Counted from the stretch's first letter, positions 7,410 to 15,577 are shown. The stretch: 21,662 nt of DNA from Jejubacter sp036620675 (GCA_036620675.1 JAZHEE010000050.1); one strand, 5' to 3'. Notes: a model not told the origin generated them from the letters alone. Program-made: numbers and translations.

Positions 7410-8243
7410 TTGTTAAGACAGAATTTGAGTACCGCGTTGGCCGCTGTAATACTCGGCACGCTGCTGTTGCTGACGGGGGGCATACAGGCTCACGCCCAGG
7501 GGATGGCATTGTCGAGTTACCAGTTACAGTACCAGACCCGCCTGCCGGAAGTGGAAAATCTCTCATCGCTTACCTGGTGGGCGAAACGCGGCATCCTGAT
7601 GGCCACCACCAATCGGCCGGCATCGATTCTGGCGATAAGCCCGCAGGGTAAGCTGTTGTACCGCCAGGAGGTTGATTTTATTCGCGATGCGGAATCGATC
7701 GAATCGCTGGGTGATAACCGTTTTGCGCTGGTGGATGAGCATAATTCACGGCTGTGGATCCTGACTATTTCCGATGATTTTAAGATAAGCATCGCGAAGC
7801 AGTTTAAGCCTGATTTCTTTGGAAAAGCACGCAATCGCGGGATCGAGGGGCTGGCGTGGGCAGAGCGGGATAATACCCTGTGGCTGGCGAAAGAGCGTGA
7901 GCCGGTGGAACTTTATCGCATCCGCTGGTTGCCGGAAACTCAGCATTTATCGGATCTGAACGACGCCGGCCATATCGCCGATAAGCTGCCGCTTTCCGAT
8001 ATTTCCGGTATGGATTACTACGGTGGGCATTTGCTGATCCTCTCTCATGAATCAAAGCTGCTGCTGGAAGTGGATCCCGAACGGGGAGATGTGGTTAGCC
8101 GAATGCCGCTGCGTGCGGGCCTTCACGGGCTGAAGGAAGATATTCCCCAGGCGGAGGGGGTTGCTGTCGATCCCGAAGGGGGGTTGTACCTGGTAAGCGA
8201 ACCTAATCGCTTTTACCGTTTTGCGTCGGTGAAAGCCCGCTAA
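7410..8243 (+). CDS. SdiA-regulated-domain exported protein (YjiK-like)
   Basis: This 277-residue protein matches the SdiA-regulated family (E. coli YjiK type), predicted to form a beta-propeller in the periplasm; no enzymatic role is established. An N-terminal hydrophobic signal (residues about 8-29, ending AHAQG) is followed by family-like segments such as VENLSSLTWW, TNRPASILAISPQGKLL, DAESIESLGDNRFALVDE and RGIEGLAWAERDNTLWLAKE. The start is TTG at 7410: AAGGAG lies five bases upstream, the signal peptide begins there, and the only nearby upstream ATG (7393) hits a stop at once. The gene is monocistronic and closed by a strong hairpin terminator. The link to the neighbouring dehydrogenase operon is only by position. 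Confidence 0.8.
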   Translation: MLRQNLSTALAAVILGTLLLLTGGIQAHAQGMALSSYQLQYQTRLPEVENLSSLTWWAKRGILMATTNRPASILAISPQGKLLYRQEVDFIRDAESIESLGDNRFALVDEHNSRLWILTISDDFKISIAKQFKPDFFGKARNRGIEGLAWAERDNTLWLAKEREPVELYRIRWLPETQHLSDLNDAGHIADKLPLSDISGMDYYGGHLLILSHESKLLLEVDPERGDVVSRMPLRAGLHGLKEDIPQAEGVAVDPEGGLYLVSEPNRFYRFASVKAR

Positions 8244-8250
8244 ATTTGTT

Positions 8251-8284
8251 ACCGGCATCGCTGCGATGCCGGTCTCTTTTTTTG
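8251..8284 (+). terminator. Rho-independent terminator after the YjiK-like gene
   Basis: ACCGGCATCG (8251-8260) pairs perfectly with CGATGCCGGT (8264-8273) across a three-base loop, and a CTCTTTTTTT tract follows. It lies seven bases after the stop codon and separates this gene from the dehydrogenase operon. Confidence 0.92.
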
Positions 8285-8288
8285 CGTT

Positions 8289-8309
8289 AAATCTGACAAA
8301 GATCAAATT
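8289..8309 (+). promoter_or_regulatory. Candidate CRP- or FNR-like site
   Basis: The stretch AAATCTGACAAAGATCAAAT keeps the symmetric layout of a CRP site (TGTGA-N6-TCACA, here TCTGA and TCAAA). It also matches one full half of an FNR site (CTGAC-N4-ATCAA). Each fit is imperfect. A sugar-acid oxidation operon under catabolite or oxygen control would be sensible, but the sequence alone does not decide. Confidence 0.3.
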
Positions 8310-8408
8310 ATTATCAATTTGTTTACAAAACTTGAACTTCAGATTTAAATCCCGTCACCATTTACTCCTTGCTGAAAAATCAATTTGTTAAATATTTCCC
8401 CGTCTGTT

Positions 8409-8424
8409 TTGTTACCGATAACAA
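8409..8424 (+). promoter_or_regulatory. GntR/IdnR-type gluconate operator
   Basis: TTGTTACCGATAACAA is a 16-base palindrome (TTGTTA, CCGA, TAACAA) and carries the TGTTACC..TAACA core I recall for GntR-regulated gluconate genes of enterobacteria. It sits about 150 bases before the first gene of the dehydrogenase operon, in a 329-base stretch with no gene. LacI-family GntR represses until gluconate is present, so the site links the operon to gluconate or a related sugar acid. Confidence 0.65.
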
Positions 8425-8572
8425 TGTAACTTGTTTATTTAGAAAGGCATTTTTCAACCTTGTTTTACCCGTTGAGAAGATTAGCTTTATTCGCGACAGC
8501 CGCCTGCGATTGGCTGCATAACCAGAACAGCAAATTGTCCATTTTCGTTGCGAATACTGACAGGAAGGATTG

Positions 8573-9301
8573 ATGAGTAAGAATAATGATGAACGGGAAA
8601 TGCCCTCCAGAAGGCGTTTCCTGCAGAGATCGCTGTCGCTGATTCCGCTGGCGGCGGCCGGCAGCAGCCTGGTAAGCTTTAGCAGCCCGGCGGCCCAGAG
8701 CGGATCTCAGGGCGTCAGCGCCGATTATGTTCCGGTATTTTTCAATAACGACGAGTGGCGTTTTATTCTGGCCGCCACGGACAGGTTGATTCCCACCGAC
8801 GATAACGGCCCCGGCGCCGTTAGCGAAGGGGTACCGGTTTTTATCGATAAACAAATGGAACTGCCATATGGCCACGGCCATCTTTGGTATATGCAGGCGC
8901 CTTTCGCCAGTGCCGAGCCTGAACTGGGCTATCAGTCCAGCCTGGTTCCGCGAGAAACCTACCGGCGCGGCATTAAGGCTATCAACGGCTGGTGTCAGGC
9001 GCATCACCAGAAGGTATTTGCCGATCTGACCCACGCTCAACAGGAAGAGATTCTGAGCCAACTGGAAACCGGCAAGCTGACCTTTGAAGAGGTGCCCGGT
9101 ACGCTGTTCTTTACTCAATTACTGGAAAACACCAAAGAGGGCTGGCTGGCGGATCCGCTGCACGGCGGCAATCAGACGCTGGCTTCCTGGAAGCTTATCG
9201 GCTTTCCCGGCGCCCGCGCCGATTATCAACAGGTGATGGAGAGTCCGAACCAGCCCTATCCGCTGGGGCCGGTGAGCATTTCAGGGAAGAGGAGCATATA
9301 A
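8573..9301 (+). CDS. Membrane-bound gluconate-type dehydrogenase, small (gamma) subunit
   Basis: This 242-residue protein matches the gluconate 2-dehydrogenase subunit 3 family. It is the small subunit that carries the export signal and chaperones the FAD subunit. A twin-arginine motif SRRRFLQ lies at residues 12-18, followed by a hydrophobic core (SLSLIPLAAAGSSL), so the complex folds in the cytoplasm and is exported by Tat. Family-like segments include FNNDEWRFILAATDRLIPTDD, GPGAVSEGVPVFIDKQME and WKLIGFPGARADY. The ATG at 8573 is chosen with AGGAAGG four bases upstream; a TTG directly before it is in frame but less likely. It is the first of three genes; the FAD subunit starts two bases after its stop. 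Confidence 0.88.
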   Translation: MSKNNDEREMPSRRRFLQRSLSLIPLAAAGSSLVSFSSPAAQSGSQGVSADYVPVFFNNDEWRFILAATDRLIPTDDNGPGAVSEGVPVFIDKQMELPYGHGHLWYMQAPFASAEPELGYQSSLVPRETYRRGIKAINGWCQAHHQKVFADLTHAQQEEILSQLETGKLTFEEVPGTLFFTQLLENTKEGWLADPLHGGNQTLASWKLIGFPGARADYQQVMESPNQPYPLGPVSISGKRSI

Positions 9302-9303
9302 CT

Positions 9304-11079
9304 ATGGCGATTAAAAAAGATCCGGTCGACGTGCTGATCGTTGGTTTTGGCTGGACCGGATCGCTGATGGCGATGGAACTGGCCAGTACCGGACTGAAGA
9401 TTCTGGCGCTGGAGCGCGGCGAAGCGCGCGACACATACCCCGATTTCGCCTATCCGCGCATCGCGGATGAACTGACCTACGGTATTCGCCTTAAACTGTT
9501 CCAGAACGCTGCCAAAGAGACGGTAACGGTACGTCATAAGGTGTCAGATACCGCATTGCCTTACCGGCGTTTCGGTTCCTTCCTGCCTGGTAATGGCGTC
9601 GGCGGCGCGGGGGTACACTGGAATGGTATGCTGTGGCGGCCGCTGAAAGCCGACCTGAAAATGCGCAGTACCGTTATTGAAAAGTATGGGGCGGATTTTA
9701 TTCCGGCCGATATGACGGTGCAGGACTACCCCTTTACCAGTGAAGAGATGGAGCCGTATTTCGACAAGTTTGAGAAAATCTGCGGGGCGGCGGGCCAGGC
9801 CGGTAATATTAAGGGCACGATAGTGGAAGGGGGAAACCCCTTTGAAGAGCCGCGTCAGAATCCGTATCCGACCAAACCGCTTAAGCAGCAGTACGCTGGC
9901 ATGCTGTTCAGCAAGGCGGCCCGCGAGCTGGGCTATCATCCGTTCCCGGTGCCGGCGGCTAACTGTAGCGAACCCTGGACTAATCCTTACGGCGTACAGT
10001 TAGGGGTCTGTAACTACTGCGGCTTCTGCGAGCGCTTTGGCTGCTTTAACTACTCGAAAGGTTCGCCGCAGGCCTGCGTGCTGCCCGCGTTACGTCAGTA
10101 CCAGAACTTTGAGCTGCGAACCCAGTCTCACGTGCTACGGGTTAATACCGATTCCACCGGCACCAAAGCGACCGGGGTGACCTATATCGACGCTAACGGG
10201 CAGGAGGTGGAACAACCGGCGAGTCTGGTGGTGCTCAGCGCCTTCCAGTTGCATAACGTGCGTCTTCTGCTGCTGTCGAAGATCGGCAAACCCTACGATC
10301 CGCTCACCAATACTGGCGTGGTGGGGCGTAACTACGCCTACCAGATGAATGGCGGCGTGTCGCTGTACTTTAATAAGGACACATACTTCAACCCGTTTGC
10401 CGCCACCGGCACCACCGGGATGTTTATTGACGAATTCAATGCCGAAAACTTCGATCACGCGAAGCTGGGTTTTGTTGGCGGCGCGACTATCTCCGCCACC
10501 ACGACCGGTGGCCGTCCGATTCAGCAGATGTCGCTCCCTTCGAAGGCGCCGAAGTGGGGATCCGGTTGGAAGAGCGCTATCAAGGATAACTATCTGCACA
10601 GCATGAGCATTGGATCATCGGGATCGGTCATGCCTTACCGGCAGTGCTATCTCGATCTCGATCCCACCTATAAGGATTTGCATGGCCAGCCGCTGCTACG
10701 CATGACCTTCGACTGGCAGCCAAATGAGCTGAAAATGACCAACTTCGTTGGTACTAAAGCTGAAGAGATAGCCAAAGCGATTAACCCGTCTTACTACGAG
10801 ATGCACTTCATGGGGATGGATGCTCACTACGACGTACGGCCTTACCAGAGCACCCATACCACCGGCGGTGCGGTGATGGGTGATAATCCTGCTAACAGCG
10901 TGGTGAATAAGTACCTGCAAAGCTGGGATGTGCCGAACCTGTTTGTGCTTGGCGCCTGCTGTTTCCCGCAGAACCTGGCCTATAATCCTACGGGCATCGT
11001 CTGCGCTACGGCGCTGTTCGCGGCCGACGCGATTCGCTCCCGCTATCTGGCGAATCCCGGACCGCTGGTTCAGGCATAA
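9304..11079 (+). CDS. GMC-family FAD dehydrogenase subunit (gluconate-type, alpha)
   Basis: This 591-residue catalytic subunit oxidises a sugar or sugar acid, most likely gluconate to 2-ketogluconate, in the periplasm. The FAD-binding GFGWTG loop lies in DVLIVGFGWTGSLMAMELAS near the N-terminus. The GMC catalytic pair appears as His518 in STHTTGGAVMG and Asn561 in YNPTG. A cysteine cluster C236, C239, C242, C247 (VCNYCGFCERFGC) resembles the iron-sulphur motif known in related FAD-dependent glucose and fructose dehydrogenases. It has no signal peptide, as expected for a partner carried through Tat by the small subunit. GAGGAG precedes the ATG. The cytochrome gene follows after 14 bases. Substrate choice among gluconate, 2-ketogluconate, sorbitol or glucose cannot be fixed from sequence; the GntR-like operator favours gluconate. 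Confidence 0.9.
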   Translation: MAIKKDPVDVLIVGFGWTGSLMAMELASTGLKILALERGEARDTYPDFAYPRIADELTYGIRLKLFQNAAKETVTVRHKVSDTALPYRRFGSFLPGNGVGGAGVHWNGMLWRPLKADLKMRSTVIEKYGADFIPADMTVQDYPFTSEEMEPYFDKFEKICGAAGQAGNIKGTIVEGGNPFEEPRQNPYPTKPLKQQYAGMLFSKAARELGYHPFPVPAANCSEPWTNPYGVQLGVCNYCGFCERFGCFNYSKGSPQACVLPALRQYQNFELRTQSHVLRVNTDSTGTKATGVTYIDANGQEVEQPASLVVLSAFQLHNVRLLLLSKIGKPYDPLTNTGVVGRNYAYQMNGGVSLYFNKDTYFNPFAATGTTGMFIDEFNAENFDHAKLGFVGGATISATTTGGRPIQQMSLPSKAPKWGSGWKSAIKDNYLHSMSIGSSGSVMPYRQCYLDLDPTYKDLHGQPLLRMTFDWQPNELKMTNFVGTKAEEIAKAINPSYYEMHFMGMDAHYDVRPYQSTHTTGGAVMGDNPANSVVNKYLQSWDVPNLFVLGACCFPQNLAYNPTGIVCATALFAADAIRSRYLANPGPLVQA

Positions 11080-11093
11080 GGGAGGCCGAATAA

Positions 11094-12374
11094 ATGACGA
11101 TTCAATGGCAGAAAATAGCGCCGGTACTGCCGCTGGCGCTGCTGATTTCCAGCGTTTACGCGCAGGGGCCGATAAGCCGGGGCGAACAGCTGGCCAGGGC
11201 GGGGGACTGCGTCGCCTGTCATACCGCTGAAGGGGGAAAACCTTTTGCTGGCGGCCTGAAGATGAATACCCCGGTGGGGGCTATCTATTCCACCAATATC
11301 ACGCCGGACAAAACGACCGGGATTGGCGATTACAGCTATGAGGAGTTTGTAAAAGCCGTGCGCGAAGGGGTGGCGAAAGATGGCCATAACCTTTATCCGG
11401 CCATGCCCTACACCTCTTTTTCCCGTATTAACGACGAAGATATGCGCGCGCTGTATAACTTCTTTATGCATCAGGTGACGGCCGTGAAGCAGAAGAACCG
11501 CGACAGCGATATCCCCTGGCCGCTGAACATGCGCTGGCCGCTGTCGGCATGGAATCTGATGTTCCATGATGATAAGCCCTTTAAGCCGGACAGCAGTCAG
11601 AGCGACGAATGGAACCGCGGCGCTTATCTGGTACAGGGGCTGGCTCACTGCGGTACCTGCCACACGCCGCGCGGTATCGGTTTCCAGGAGAAAGCGCAGA
11701 ATCAGACGGAAAGCGACTGGCTGACTGGCGGTACTCTGGAAGGGTGGCATGCGCCGGATCTCACCGGCAATGTGAAAAGTGGTCTTGGGCGCTGGAGCCA
11801 GCAGGATATTGTGGATTTCCTGAAGACCGGACAGACTTCGCACAGCACGGCCTTTGGGTCGATGCGCGACGTGGTGACACACAGCACCCAGCATTTGAGC
11901 GAAGGCGATCTCAAGGCGATTGCCGTTTATCTGAAGTCTCTTAAGTCGTCCGATCCGCAGGCTCAGGCGCCGAAAGCGAATACCGCTACCGTTGATGCGT
12001 TAATTAAAGGGGATATCAGCAAACCCGGGGCCAGAGAGTACGTCGATAACTGTGCCGCCTGTCACCGGCTGGATGGTCAGGGTTATGCCCGAACCTTCCC
12101 GGCGCTGGCTCATAACAGTGCGGTGCTGAGCGACGATCCCTCTTCGCTGATTAGCATCGTGCTGAAGGGCGGTCAGGCGCCGATTACCCGTGATGCGGTA
12201 ACCGGTCTGACCATGCCGGACTTCGCATGGCGCCTGAGCGATAAACAGGTCGCCGACTTGCTCACCTTTGTACGTAGCGGCTGGGGCAATAACGCTGGCC
12301 CGGTCACGGCCGATCAGGTGAAAGAGATACGGGAAACGTTGCCGCCGGCGACATCCGGCAAGGATAAGCCGTAG
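11094..12374 (+). CDS. Triheme cytochrome c subunit of the dehydrogenase
   Basis: This 426-residue protein carries three CxxCH haem-attachment motifs: CVACH at residue 39, CGTCH at 186 and CAACH at 320. This is the standard triheme arrangement of the cytochrome subunit of gluconate, sorbitol and aldehyde dehydrogenase complexes, which passes electrons to ubiquinone at the outer face of the inner membrane. A Sec signal peptide spans residues 1-23 (ending VYA). The final segment lacks a clear membrane anchor. GGGAGG precedes the ATG. It closes the three-gene operon, and a perfect hairpin follows within ten bases of the stop. Confidence 0.92.
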   Translation: MTIQWQKIAPVLPLALLISSVYAQGPISRGEQLARAGDCVACHTAEGGKPFAGGLKMNTPVGAIYSTNITPDKTTGIGDYSYEEFVKAVREGVAKDGHNLYPAMPYTSFSRINDEDMRALYNFFMHQVTAVKQKNRDSDIPWPLNMRWPLSAWNLMFHDDKPFKPDSSQSDEWNRGAYLVQGLAHCGTCHTPRGIGFQEKAQNQTESDWLTGGTLEGWHAPDLTGNVKSGLGRWSQQDIVDFLKTGQTSHSTAFGSMRDVVTHSTQHLSEGDLKAIAVYLKSLKSSDPQAQAPKANTATVDALIKGDISKPGAREYVDNCAACHRLDGQGYARTFPALAHNSAVLSDDPSSLISIVLKGGQAPITRDAVTGLTMPDFAWRLSDKQVADLLTFVRSGWGNNAGPVTADQVKEIRETLPPATSGKDKP

Positions 12375-12380
12375 CGCAAT

Positions 12381-12411
12381 CAGAAAACGGGCCGATATGG
12401 CCCGTTTTCTG
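12381..12411. terminator. Bidirectional terminator between the dehydrogenase operon and the chemoreceptor
   Basis: CAGAAAACGGGCC (12381-12393) pairs perfectly with GGCCCGTTTTCTG (12399-12411) around a five-base loop. The A-rich left arm and T-rich right arm let it work for both converging genes. It ends two bases from the chemoreceptor stop codon. Confidence 0.9.
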
Positions 12412-12412
12412 T

Positions 12413-13993
12413 TTACCGGGCAGGTGTAGCGACCTGCGCAGTTCCATCGGCTCCTTCAGTGGTAAAGAAGGCCACCCGTGTGGTCAGTTCCCGGGTCTGC
12501 TCATTCATGGCGTCCGTTGCGGTGGCGGATTCTACGACCAGCGTGGCGTTCTGCTGCGTAACGACTTCCATCTGGTTAATTGCCATAGCTATCTGGCTGA
12601 TTCCGGTGCTCTGTTCCTCTGAGGCTATCGAGATTTCACGCATGATATTGCTGACCTGAGTGGTGGACTCCACAATTTCCTGCATGGTGCTGCCGGCGCT
12701 GGAAACCAGCTTTGCCCCGTGACTGACGTTGTTGACGGAATGTTTGATAAGAGTGCCTATCTCTTTAGCGGCGTCGGCGCTGCGGGCCGCCAGATTGCGC
12801 ACTTCCGAGGCGACTACGGCGAAGCCGCGTCCCTGCTCGCCTGCCCGGGCTGCTTCTACAGCGGCGTTCAGCGCCAGAATATTGGTCTGGCTGGCTATGC
12901 CGCTGATAATATTGTTTATTTCGGCAATCTGTTGGGCATTATGCTCAATTTTTTGCATGGTGTCCGTCACGTCGTTCATTACCGTTTCGCCGTTGCGGGC
13001 CGTCTGATTAGCGCTGGCCGCCAGCTCGCTGGCCGCCAGCTCGCTGGCCTGGCGGGCGTTTTCAGCGTTGTGACCGACGGTAGTTTTAATCTCTTCCATG
13101 CTGGCCGCCGTTTCCTGCAATGCGCTGGACTGCTGTTCGGTACGGCAGGATAGCTCCTGGTTGCCGCTGGCAATGTCGCTGGCGCGCAACTGGATAGTGG
13201 CCGCACTGTGTTTTACCGAAGCGATAATCGCCACCAGTGAACGGCGGGTTCTTTCCAGCTCTCTGAACAGAGCCCCCAGCTCGTTCTCTTTACTGGCGGG
13301 GATATTGACGCTGAGATCGCCATTGCCGATATGTTTGAATGTGGCAACGAGTTGCTGAATGGTAAAAAGGAAGTCTCGTTTAAACCAGATGATTATCAGC
13401 AGGAACAGCGCCGAGATAATCACAAAGAAGACGATACAGGACAGGATAAAGTGGGAGACAATACGATTGTAATCGTCATTGATTTTATCATTGAGCGCTT
13501 TACAGAGTGTGAAATATTGATCGATTAAGGTGCTGAGATTATTTATCCGATCGGCAATAGCGAAAGAATCGATTTCACGGTTTTTAATCTGGCGGCCGGT
13601 TTCCTGGCTGAAATCCAGCAGTGCATTGACTTCAGCAGCGATTTTATCGGCCAGCGCCTGAATTTCCGGTGTGGCTTTAGGCTCTTTCTCCCACAGATTA
13701 ATTGTCTGTCTGGCAACGGAAAGATCGTTGAACAGGCGCTGTTCGCCATCAACGGGAAAAGGGCGACCGGCCTGAATTTCAGAAACAAAATAGTTCAGAT
13801 TCGCGCGGATCCCCATAATGTGGTAGCGGGTATCGCTGATAGCGAGCATCCGGTCAGTAAGTCTGTCCAGACTATGGTAGTTATTCTGCGCCGTTTTCAT
13901 GGCGATGACCGAGCCCAGCGTAAGGCCGATAAAAACCAGAAACAGAAACGCAAGGCCGGTTTTCATCAGTGTGGCTATTTTCAGGTTTCTCAT
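12413..13993 (-). CDS. Methyl-accepting chemotaxis protein
   Basis: This 526-residue chemoreceptor has a first transmembrane helix at about residues 11-32 and a periplasmic four-helix sensor region at about 33-180. A second helix follows at about 182-204, then HAMP (about 205-255) and a long cytoplasmic signalling coiled coil. The CheA/CheW-binding tip reads NILALNAAVEAARAGEQGRG at residues 371-390, and the adaptation regions include ALQETAASMEEI and VTQQNATLVVES. The ligand is unknown. The ATG at 13993 has AAGGA about seven bases upstream. The C-terminus lacks the NWETF tail that tethers the methylation enzymes in E. coli Tsr and Tar. Residues 318-327 read ELAAS twice, from a 15-bp tandem duplication, making the N-terminal helix five residues longer than in Tsr with no matching change in the C-terminal helix. 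A sigma-28-like promoter lies upstream. Confidence 0.95.
   Translation of the reverse strand: MRNLKIATLMKTGLAFLFLVFIGLTLGSVIAMKTAQNNYHSLDRLTDRMLAISDTRYHIMGIRANLNYFVSEIQAGRPFPVDGEQRLFNDLSVARQTINLWEKEPKATPEIQALADKIAAEVNALLDFSQETGRQIKNREIDSFAIADRINNLSTLIDQYFTLCKALNDKINDDYNRIVSHFILSCIVFFVIISALFLLIIIWFKRDFLFTIQQLVATFKHIGNGDLSVNIPASKENELGALFRELERTRRSLVAIIASVKHSAATIQLRASDIASGNQELSCRTEQQSSALQETAASMEEIKTTVGHNAENARQASELAASELAASANQTARNGETVMNDVTDTMQKIEHNAQQIAEINNIISGIASQTNILALNAAVEAARAGEQGRGFAVVASEVRNLAARSADAAKEIGTLIKHSVNNVSHGAKLVSSAGSTMQEIVESTTQVSNIMREISIASEEQSTGISQIAMAINQMEVVTQQNATLVVESATATDAMNEQTRELTTRVAFFTTEGADGTAQVATPAR
13013..13049. repeat. 15-bp tandem duplication inside the chemoreceptor gene
   Basis: GCTGGCCGCCAGCTC occurs at 13013-13027 and again at 13028-13042, followed by seven bases of a third copy. 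The unit contains the near-palindrome GCTGGCCGCCAGC, which can fold and favour replication slippage. It adds five residues (ELAAS) to the encoded protein in frame. Confidence 0.95.
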
Positions 13994-14101
13994 TTCGCAT
14001 CCTTGGTTATTACCACAGAGCAGGCCGGGAGACAGATTCTGATTATCGTTTATTCTTATCAGTAACGGCGCAGCTTGCGGAGAGTTCGGGTTATTGCTGG
14101 G

Positions 14102-14129
14102 TTATCGGCGCGGATACCGATTCTCCTTA
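14102..14129 (-). promoter_or_regulatory. Sigma-28 (FliA)-like promoter for the chemoreceptor gene
   Basis: On the minus strand the exact -10 GCCGATAA occurs at 14109-14102. A -35-like TAAG lies 16 bases upstream (14129-14126), close to the flagellar consensus TAAA-N15-GCCGATAA. It is about 110 bases before the chemoreceptor start, the expected setting for a class 3 flagellar gene. The rest of the gap up to mltB at 14337 holds no recognisable gene. Confidence 0.55.
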
Positions 14130-14336
14130 ATTGCTTTTCCCAACTGATTTCCTCCTTTTGATAGCCGTTGCCTGCTTGCTGTTTTTTTTATCGGGCAATG
14201 ATTCTGGGTTTTTTCTCATTGGACGGTGTTCGCCGAAACAGCCGGGGGATAGAAAATCGTATCTCCTGCTTTGTTTCAGCATGAATTACCCATTACCATT
14301 ACTAACACTTTTCGCGGTTAGTCACAGGGATACTTT

Positions 14337-15422
14337 ATGCTAAGTCGTCGTTATGCCATTTCACTACTTCCTCTGCTGGTTTTACTCTCCGCCTGTAGCA
14401 GCAAGCCGGAATCTCAGCCGGAAGCCACGGCCGCGCCTCAGGCGGTTGCGCCCCAGGGCGGTTTTTTGCTGGAACCTCAACATACGATGACCCAACTGGG
14501 CGGCGATTATGCCAGCAATCCTGCCACGGAAAGCTTCATCGATAAGATGGTTAGCGAGCACGGCTTCGATCGCCAGCAGCTGCATGAAATATTTTCCCAG
14601 ACTAAGCGTCTTGACTACGTTTTGCGTCTGATGGATCGTCAGGCGCCTACCACGCCGCCGGCTCCCGGCCCGAATGGTGCCTGGCTGCGCTATCGCGCCA
14701 AATTCATCACGCCGGATAACGTGCAAAACGGCGTGGCGTTCTGGAACGAGCATCAGGATGCGCTGAACCGCGCCTGGCAGCAGTATGGGGTACCGCCGGA
14801 GATTATCGTCGGCATTATCGGCGTAGAGACGCGCTGGGGGCGGGTCATGGGTAAAACCCGAATTATCGACGCGTTGTCCACGCTGGCTTTTAACTACCCG
14901 CGACGAGCCAAATATTTTGCTGGCGAGCTGGAAACCTTCCTGCTGATGGCACGCGATGAAGGGGACGATCCGCTCACCCTGAAAGGCTCTTATGCCGGGG
15001 CGATGGGATACGGTCAGTTTATGCCATCTTCCTATAAATCTTTCGCCGTGGACTTTAACGGCGACGGGCACGCTAACCTGTGGGATCCGGTGGATGCCAT
15101 CGGTAGCGTGGCTAACTACTTTAAGGAGCACGGCTGGAAGCAGGGCGAGCCGGTGGCGGTACAGGCCAGCGGCCAGGTGTTTGGAATGAAGACCGGATAT
15201 AGCACCAAATACAGCGTTAGCGAACTGGCGGCTGCGGGGCTGTCACCGATGGGGTCGCTGGGCAATCATCGGCAGGCCAGTCTGTTGAGTCTGGATGTCG
15301 GCACCAGCTATCAATACTGGTACGGCCTGCCCAACTTCTATGCCATTACCCGCTATAACCACAGCACCCACTACGCTATGGCAGTCTGGCAGTTGGGCGA
15401 AGCGGTGTCTCAGGCCCGTTAA
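14337..15422 (+). CDS. mltB: Membrane-bound lytic murein transglycosylase B
   Basis: This 361-residue outer-membrane lipoprotein cleaves peptidoglycan glycan strands with formation of 1,6-anhydromuramic ends, matching E. coli MltB (Slt35) in length and motifs. The lipobox LLSAC has the modified cysteine at residue 20, followed by a Ser/Pro/Ala-rich linker. The catalytic glutamate is residue 164 in IIGVETRWGR. The domain also shows GAMGYGQFMPSSY and an EF-hand-like calcium loop DFNGDGHANLWD. The ATG at 14337 has AGGGA upstream. It begins the conserved block leading to recA and ends with its own hairpin terminator. Confidence 0.96.
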   Translation: MLSRRYAISLLPLLVLLSACSSKPESQPEATAAPQAVAPQGGFLLEPQHTMTQLGGDYASNPATESFIDKMVSEHGFDRQQLHEIFSQTKRLDYVLRLMDRQAPTTPPAPGPNGAWLRYRAKFITPDNVQNGVAFWNEHQDALNRAWQQYGVPPEIIVGIIGVETRWGRVMGKTRIIDALSTLAFNYPRRAKYFAGELETFLLMARDEGDDPLTLKGSYAGAMGYGQFMPSSYKSFAVDFNGDGHANLWDPVDAIGSVANYFKEHGWKQGEPVAVQASGQVFGMKTGYSTKYSVSELAAAGLSPMGSLGNHRQASLLSLDVGTSYQYWYGLPNFYAITRYNHSTHYAMAVWQLGEAVSQAR

Positions 15423-15430
15423 ACGAAAAG

Positions 15431-15463
15431 CGCCCTCCGTTTTTCAGGCCCAGAGGGCGTTTT
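15431..15463 (+). terminator. Terminator after mltB
   Basis: CGCCCTC (15431-15437) pairs with GAGGGCG (15453-15459) and is followed by TTTTG; an A tract on the left flank pairs with the T tract. It lies eight bases after the mltB stop. Confidence 0.75.
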
Positions 15464-15577
15464 GCTATTCGCCGTTTTGGCTTTTCGAGCCATTTCGCAC
15501 ATATGGCGACAGGCTCTCCACTGGCGAGTGGAAAGTGATACCCTGTTGCCCTTGATAACGTCCAGTTCGGAACCATC

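Noticed and set aside
14131..14343. 70-codon plus-strand hydrophobic frame upstream of mltB
   Set aside because: It starts with TTG without a ribosome-binding site, lies next to the chemoreceptor promoter and overlaps the mltB start in another frame.
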